Of a DNA stretch of 64,000 bases, positions 60,333 through 64,000 are shown one piece after another. This DNA is from Bradyrhizobium manausense (GTDB lineage Bacteria > Pseudomonadota > Alphaproteobacteria > Rhizobiales > Xanthobacteraceae), in NCBI RefSeq assembly GCF_001440035.1, contig NZ_LJYG01000034.1, positions 21,913 to 85,912 of the forward strand, read 5' to 3'. Positions within the stretch are counted from its first letter, which is position 1, and each line of letters begins with the position of its first letter. A program made the position numbers and the translations under genes. The notes beneath the pieces were generated by a model. It was not told the origin of the DNA and made no database searches. It saw nothing but the letters and a program-made list of their open reading frames with translations.

Positions 60333-62480
60333 ATGTCGACGATCGAAGCCTTTGCCGAGTCCCTAACACAATCGGCGCGGCGGTTCTCGCCGCGCCTGCT
60401 GCTGTCCGAACTGCTGCTCAAGCAATGGTTCGAGCCGGTCGTCCCGTTCACGGTGATGATCGGACTGTGGCTTTATTTCGCGCTCACGATTCCCGATTAC
60501 GCTTCGGTGCAGAACGGGCTGTCGCTGCTGCGCCTGTTTGCCGAGTTCGGATTCGTGGCACTCGCGATGGGCTTTTGCCTTATCAGCGGCGGCATCGACC
60601 TGTCGGTCGGGGCGATCTTCGCGCTGTGCAATTTCGCGGCGCTGTTCTTCCTCCTTGTGATGGAGTGGCCGGTCGGTCTCGTCGTGGTCGCGACACTTTG
60701 CGTCGGGGCCGCGCTCGGTAGCATCAACGGCCTCCTCATAGGCTTCCTGAAGGCGCGGCCGTTCCTGACCACGCTGGTGACGCTGATCATTCTGCGTGCC
60801 TCGGTCAACCTGCTCAACACCGGCTATGCCCAGGTGTTCGCCACCAATTCGGTCGACAGCGATGCCTGGGACTTCATCGGCACCGGCAGCGTGCTCGGCA
60901 TTCCCGTCAACGCGGCGACGCTCTTCCTGGTGCTGCTGATCTGTCACATCTTTCTGTCGCGCTCGCGCTATGGCTGGCATTTGACCGCGATCGGCGCCAG
61001 CCGCAAGGCGGCGCGGCATGCCGGCATCCGGGTCCGGCTGATGCTGTTCCTCACCTATGTGCTGTCGGGCACGCTGTGCGCGGCGAGCGGAATTTTCTAT
61101 GCCGCGCGCCAGGCCTCGACGGATTCGACGACGGGCGTCGGCTGGGAGTTCCAGGCGCTGACCGCGGTCGTGCTCGGCGGGATCTCGCTTGCCGGCGGCA
61201 AGGGTACGGTATGGCGGGCGATGATCGGCGCGCTGATCGTCTTCCTCCTCATCAATGGCTTGGTCCGGATGGGTATCCCCGGCTACGTCACGTCGGCGGT
61301 CACCGGCATGATCCTGCTCGCCGCCGTCGGCATCGATGTCAAATGGTCGAAGAACCGCGGCAAGGCCATCCAGAAGATCTACGTGAATCCCGCCTATGTG
61401 GCGTTCTCTCCCGCGCCCTCCGTGCAGCGCGGCTCGGCATCGCCCTTTGCCCAGAACGATCGCTTGATTCACGCCCAGGTCATCGGCCTCGACCAGGTCG
61501 AGGGGCCGGAGGATGTCATCGTCGACCGCCAGGGCCGTGTCTACGGCTCGACCCGCGACGGCAACGTGATCCGCTTCTCGGGAGAGAACTTCGAACAGCG
61601 CGAGGTGTTCGCCCATATCGGCGGCCGCCCCCTCGGCATGCAGTTCGACCGCGACGAGAACCTGATCGTGGCGGTTGCCGGCATGGGCGTCTATGGCGTC
61701 GCGCCCGATGGCCGTGTGTTCAAGGTCACCGACGAGACCAATCGCACCTGGTACAAGCTCAACGACGATTCCCGCCTGCGCATGGCCGATGATCTCGATA
61801 TCGCGCCGGACGGCAAGATCTATTTCAGCGATTGCACCACTCGCTATGAGATGACGACCAACACGCTCGACATCCTTGAGGCGCGGCCCAATGGCCGCGT
61901 GGTCTGTTACGATCCCAAGACCAGAACGACGCGGACCGTCATCAATCACTTCTATTTTCCGAACGGCGTGTGCGTTTCTCATGACGGGAAATCGGTGCTG
62001 ATCGCGAGCACTTCACTCTGCAAGATATTCCGTTACTGGATCGAGGGACCGAAGAAGGGCAGGACCGAGGTTCTAATCGACGAACTCCCCGGTAATCCCG
62101 ATAACATCAACCGCGCCTCCGACGGCAATTACTGGCTGGCGCTCGTCGGCATCCGCACGCCCACCTTCGACCTCTCGGTGCGCAAGCCCGGATTCCGCCT
62201 GCGCATGGTCAAGCAGGTGCCGACCGACGAATGGCTCGCGCCGGCGCTGAACCATGGCTGCGTGCTGAAATTCAACGAACAGGGCGAGGCGCTCGAATCC
62301 TGGTGGGATCCGACCGGCATCTCGCATTCGACCCTGACCTCGATGCGCGAGCACAAGGGTTATCTCTATCTCGGCGGCCTCGAGAACAACCGCATCGGCC
62401 GCATCAAGCTCGACGGTGTCGACGAGAGCTGGACCGGATACGACGCCTATTGGGGCGACAAGAGCAGGGTCAAAGGATAA
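60333..62480 (+). CDS. Fusion: ABC sugar permease plus SMP-30/strictosidine-synthase-like propeller
   Basis: 715 residues from ATG 60333 (frame open from 60291). Residues about 1-340 are an RbsC-type permease (FCLISGGIDLSVGAIFALCN, GSINGLLIGFLKARPFLTTL, LGGISLAGGKGTVWRAMIGA). From about residue 365 a six-bladed beta-propeller follows: GLDQVEGPEDVIVDRQGRVY, FEQREVFAHIGGRPLGMQFD, DDLDIAPDGKIYFSDCTTRY and FYFPNGVCVSHDGKSVLIAS. These are SMP-30/strictosidine synthase-like, a group with lactonases. Topology prediction would decide on which side the propeller lies. Frame is continuous, so the fusion is real. Confidence 0.9.
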   Translation: MSTIEAFAESLTQSARRFSPRLLLSELLLKQWFEPVVPFTVMIGLWLYFALTIPDYASVQNGLSLLRLFAEFGFVALAMGFCLISGGIDLSVGAIFALCNFAALFFLLVMEWPVGLVVVATLCVGAALGSINGLLIGFLKARPFLTTLVTLIILRASVNLLNTGYAQVFATNSVDSDAWDFIGTGSVLGIPVNAATLFLVLLICHIFLSRSRYGWHLTAIGASRKAARHAGIRVRLMLFLTYVLSGTLCAASGIFYAARQASTDSTTGVGWEFQALTAVVLGGISLAGGKGTVWRAMIGALIVFLLINGLVRMGIPGYVTSAVTGMILLAAVGIDVKWSKNRGKAIQKIYVNPAYVAFSPAPSVQRGSASPFAQNDRLIHAQVIGLDQVEGPEDVIVDRQGRVYGSTRDGNVIRFSGENFEQREVFAHIGGRPLGMQFDRDENLIVAVAGMGVYGVAPDGRVFKVTDETNRTWYKLNDDSRLRMADDLDIAPDGKIYFSDCTTRYEMTTNTLDILEARPNGRVVCYDPKTRTTRTVINHFYFPNGVCVSHDGKSVLIASTSLCKIFRYWIEGPKKGRTEVLIDELPGNPDNINRASDGNYWLALVGIRTPTFDLSVRKPGFRLRMVKQVPTDEWLAPALNHGCVLKFNEQGEALESWWDPTGISHSTLTSMREHKGYLYLGGLENNRIGRIKLDGVDESWTGYDAYWGDKSRVKG

Positions 62481-62485
62481 CTGCC

Positions 62486-63607
62486 ATGGGATTCTTCGGT
62501 CATCTCCTGCGCGATATCCGCAGCGTCATCGACCGCGACGGCGGCCAGAACGCGATCCCCCCGCTCGATGGCGCGCTAAGCCCCAACGACCGGTTGGATG
62601 AGGCGACCGTCATCGGCGATCCCCTGCCGGGCGTCGACGATGTCATTGCAGCACCCGACGGATCGATCTTCGCCTCGGCTGGGCGACGGGTGCTGAAACT
62701 TTCGGGGGCGGATTTCGCGACGCGGACGCTGGTTGCCGAATTCGACGGCGATGCGGGTGGACTTGCGGTTCACCCCGACGGACGGCTGCTCGTCTGCGTG
62801 GCCGGCCGTGGCCTCGCAGCAATTGATCCGGCCAATCCCGATCTGGTGTGGCTGCAGTCCGCGGACGGCCGCCCTTTGGTCGGGCTGCTCTCGGTGGTCG
62901 CGCATCCCGATGGCCGCATCTTCGTGGTCGAAGGCGCTGCCGGCTGCACACCGGACCAATGGCGGCGGGACCTGATGGAGAAGCGGAGCCAAGGGAGGTT
63001 GATTGCGTGCGGGCCGGATCTCGGAAGTGCCGAGGTGCTGCTGCGCGATCTGTCCTATCCCTATGGAGTTGTGGTGTCCGCCGACGGCAAAAGCCTGTGG
63101 CTCACCGAGAGCGGCGCGTATTGCTTGAGCCGCTTTCCGCTCACCGCAAGCGTGCTGGGGCAGGGCGAGGTGGTCGCCGGTAATTTGCCGGGCTACCCTG
63201 GCCGGATGCATCCGGATGGTCGTGGCGGCTATCTGCTCGGCCTGTTCGCGCGACGCACGCATCTCATCGAATTCGTGCTCAAGGAGGACGATTTCCGGGA
63301 GGAGATGATGCGGGCGATGCCGGAAAATTATTGGATCGCGCCGGCGCTCACCGGCGGTTCCGATTGCCTCGAGCCAATGCAGATCGGCGGCGTCAAGGCG
63401 CTCGGCATCCAAAAACCCTGGGCGCCGCCGCGCTCCTATGGGCTGCTCGTGCATCTCGACGCCGAGGGCGAAGCGACGGACAGCCTGCATAGCCGCGCCG
63501 GCGGCCGCTTCCATGGCGTCACCGCCGCCTGCGCAACGCCACAAGGCGTGGTCATCGCCGCCCGCGGCGCCGGATGCCTTCTACTCCACACGGGAGAGCT
63601 CCGATGA
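62486..63607 (+). CDS. SMP-30/strictosidine-synthase-like protein
   Basis: 373 residues from ATG 62486. Propeller repeats: LPGVDDVIAAPDGSIFASAG, GLAVHPDGRLLVCVAGRGLA, SVVAHPDGRIFVVEGAAGCT and YPYGVVVSADGKSLWLTESG. No signal peptide is evident, so it probably acts in the cytosol. Likely a sugar lactonase or related hydrolase. ATGA overlap with the ATPase gene downstream. Confidence 0.85.
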   Translation: MGFFGHLLRDIRSVIDRDGGQNAIPPLDGALSPNDRLDEATVIGDPLPGVDDVIAAPDGSIFASAGRRVLKLSGADFATRTLVAEFDGDAGGLAVHPDGRLLVCVAGRGLAAIDPANPDLVWLQSADGRPLVGLLSVVAHPDGRIFVVEGAAGCTPDQWRRDLMEKRSQGRLIACGPDLGSAEVLLRDLSYPYGVVVSADGKSLWLTESGAYCLSRFPLTASVLGQGEVVAGNLPGYPGRMHPDGRGGYLLGLFARRTHLIEFVLKEDDFREEMMRAMPENYWIAPALTGGSDCLEPMQIGGVKALGIQKPWAPPRSYGLLVHLDAEGEATDSLHSRAGGRFHGVTAACATPQGVVIAARGAGCLLLHTGELR

Positions 63608-64000
63608 GCGATGGTGCAAACCTTGTCAACGCCACCGAGCCGGTGCTCGAGATCGTCGGCGGCAGCAAGATCTATGGCGGCGTGCATGCCATCGAGGGTG
63701 TCAACTTCAATCTCTATGCGGGCGAGGTGCATGCCCTCGTCGGCGAGAACGGCGCCGGAAAATCGACGCTGTGCAAGGCGATTGCGGGGGCGATCCAACT
63801 CACCTCCGGCGAATACCGGCTCGATGGCAAGCAGGTGAAGCTCGAACAGCCGCGCGATGCTTTGAACGCCGGCATCTGCATGGTCTATCAGGAGACGAGC
63901 CTGGTGCCGACCATGACGGCAGCGCAGAATATAGAGCTCGGCAACGAAAACCTGTTGACGCGCTTCCGCACCCTCAACATCCAGGCACAGCAGCTGCTGC
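63604..64000 (+). CDS. Sugar ABC transporter ATPase (RbsA/MglA-like), 3' end outside window
   Basis: First 132 residues visible: EIVGGSKIYGGVHAIEGVNF, Walker A GENGAGKSTLCKA and the Q loop MVYQETSLVPTMTAAQNIEL. Energy-coupling subunit of the importer; two-domain protein of about 500 residues expected. Coupled to the preceding gene by ATGA. Confidence 0.9.
   Translation, partial: MSDGANLVNATEPVLEIVGGSKIYGGVHAIEGVNFNLYAGEVHALVGENGAGKSTLCKAIAGAIQLTSGEYRLDGKQVKLEQPRDALNAGICMVYQETSLVPTMTAAQNIELGNENLLTRFRTLNIQAQQLL

Noticed and set aside
58269-61982. Long minus-strand frames (58269-59120, 59163-60131, 60363-61982)
   Set aside because: Antisense to the sugar importer genes and dominated by His/Asp/Arg/Gln-rich shadow sequence.
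1-64000. CRISPR arrays and intact tRNA or rRNA genes
   Set aside because: No regularly spaced repeats and no complete RNA gene were seen; only two tRNA 3' fragments.

Overview
The window comes from an alphaproteobacterium of the Rhizobiales, most likely Bradyrhizobium or a close relative. The reasons are the high G+C, the FixK/FNR-type boxes, the repABC replication genes, the DUF736 and DUF1612 families, the haemerythrin-tailed P1B-5 ATPase and the abundance of Liv-, BMP- and Rbs-type ABC importers. Most of it looks like accessory DNA: pieces of several mobile elements, a defence island and catabolic cassettes, with many scars (internal stops, deletion fusions, tRNA fragments). No intact RNA gene and no CRISPR array was seen.

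Left part (1-19000). Two metal/cation P-type ATPases and FixK-like boxes suggest low-oxygen control. They are followed by a decayed polyol locus: a Crp/Fnr fragment fused to the tail of a SorC-type regulator, and a dehydrogenase with an internal TGA. Next comes a catabolic block: a RibB-like protein, a complete Liv-type importer, a 2,4'-dihydroxyacetophenone dioxygenase-like cupin, a butanediol-dehydrogenase-like enzyme and an AraC regulator. After that is a decayed bioN-bioY-acyl-CoA ligase-thiolase-MaoC operon in which ligase and thiolase are fused out of frame.

Defence island (19000-29200, all on the minus strand). It holds an unknown gene, a TacA/TacT-like toxin-antitoxin pair, a tightly packed four-gene operon made of Gabija GajA and GajB plus a DUF4238 protein and an unknown protein, a Shedu (SduA) nuclease and a TIR-like nucleotide-binding protein.

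Plasmid-like block (29800-46600). It is bounded by the 3' half of a tRNA-Lys(CTT) gene on the left and the 3' half of a tRNA-Met(CAT) gene on the right, both starting at the same point of the tRNA. Between them lie RelBE- and VapBC-like pairs (the RelE-like toxin has an amber codon), a DUF1612 protein, repABC with three identical 16-bp parS-like palindromes and an antisense RNA region, two DUF736 copies, HU, a WGR protein, a second parAB pair with its own palindromes, and a MobC-relaxase fusion. A serine recombinase remnant abuts the tRNA-Met fragment. The block looks like a repABC plasmid or integrative element caught in the chromosome.

Right part (46700-64000). The first cluster (46731-57778) has an XRE-cupin regulator divergent from a RutA-like monooxygenase, then a RutE-like reductase, an HpcH/HpaI aldolase, a 2-oxoglutarate oxygenase, a BMP-type nucleoside importer, a RutF-like flavin reductase and a TRZ/ATZ-family deaminase. 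A 17-bp palindrome related to ATTCAAGT-C-ACTTGAAT precedes three of its transcription units. I read this as an unusual pathway for import and ring opening of a modified nucleobase or nucleoside, and it is the best candidate for an undescribed system. The last cluster (58131-64000) is an Rbs-type sugar importer containing a permease fused to an SMP-30-like beta-propeller, plus a second free SMP-30-like protein; its ATPase runs off the window.
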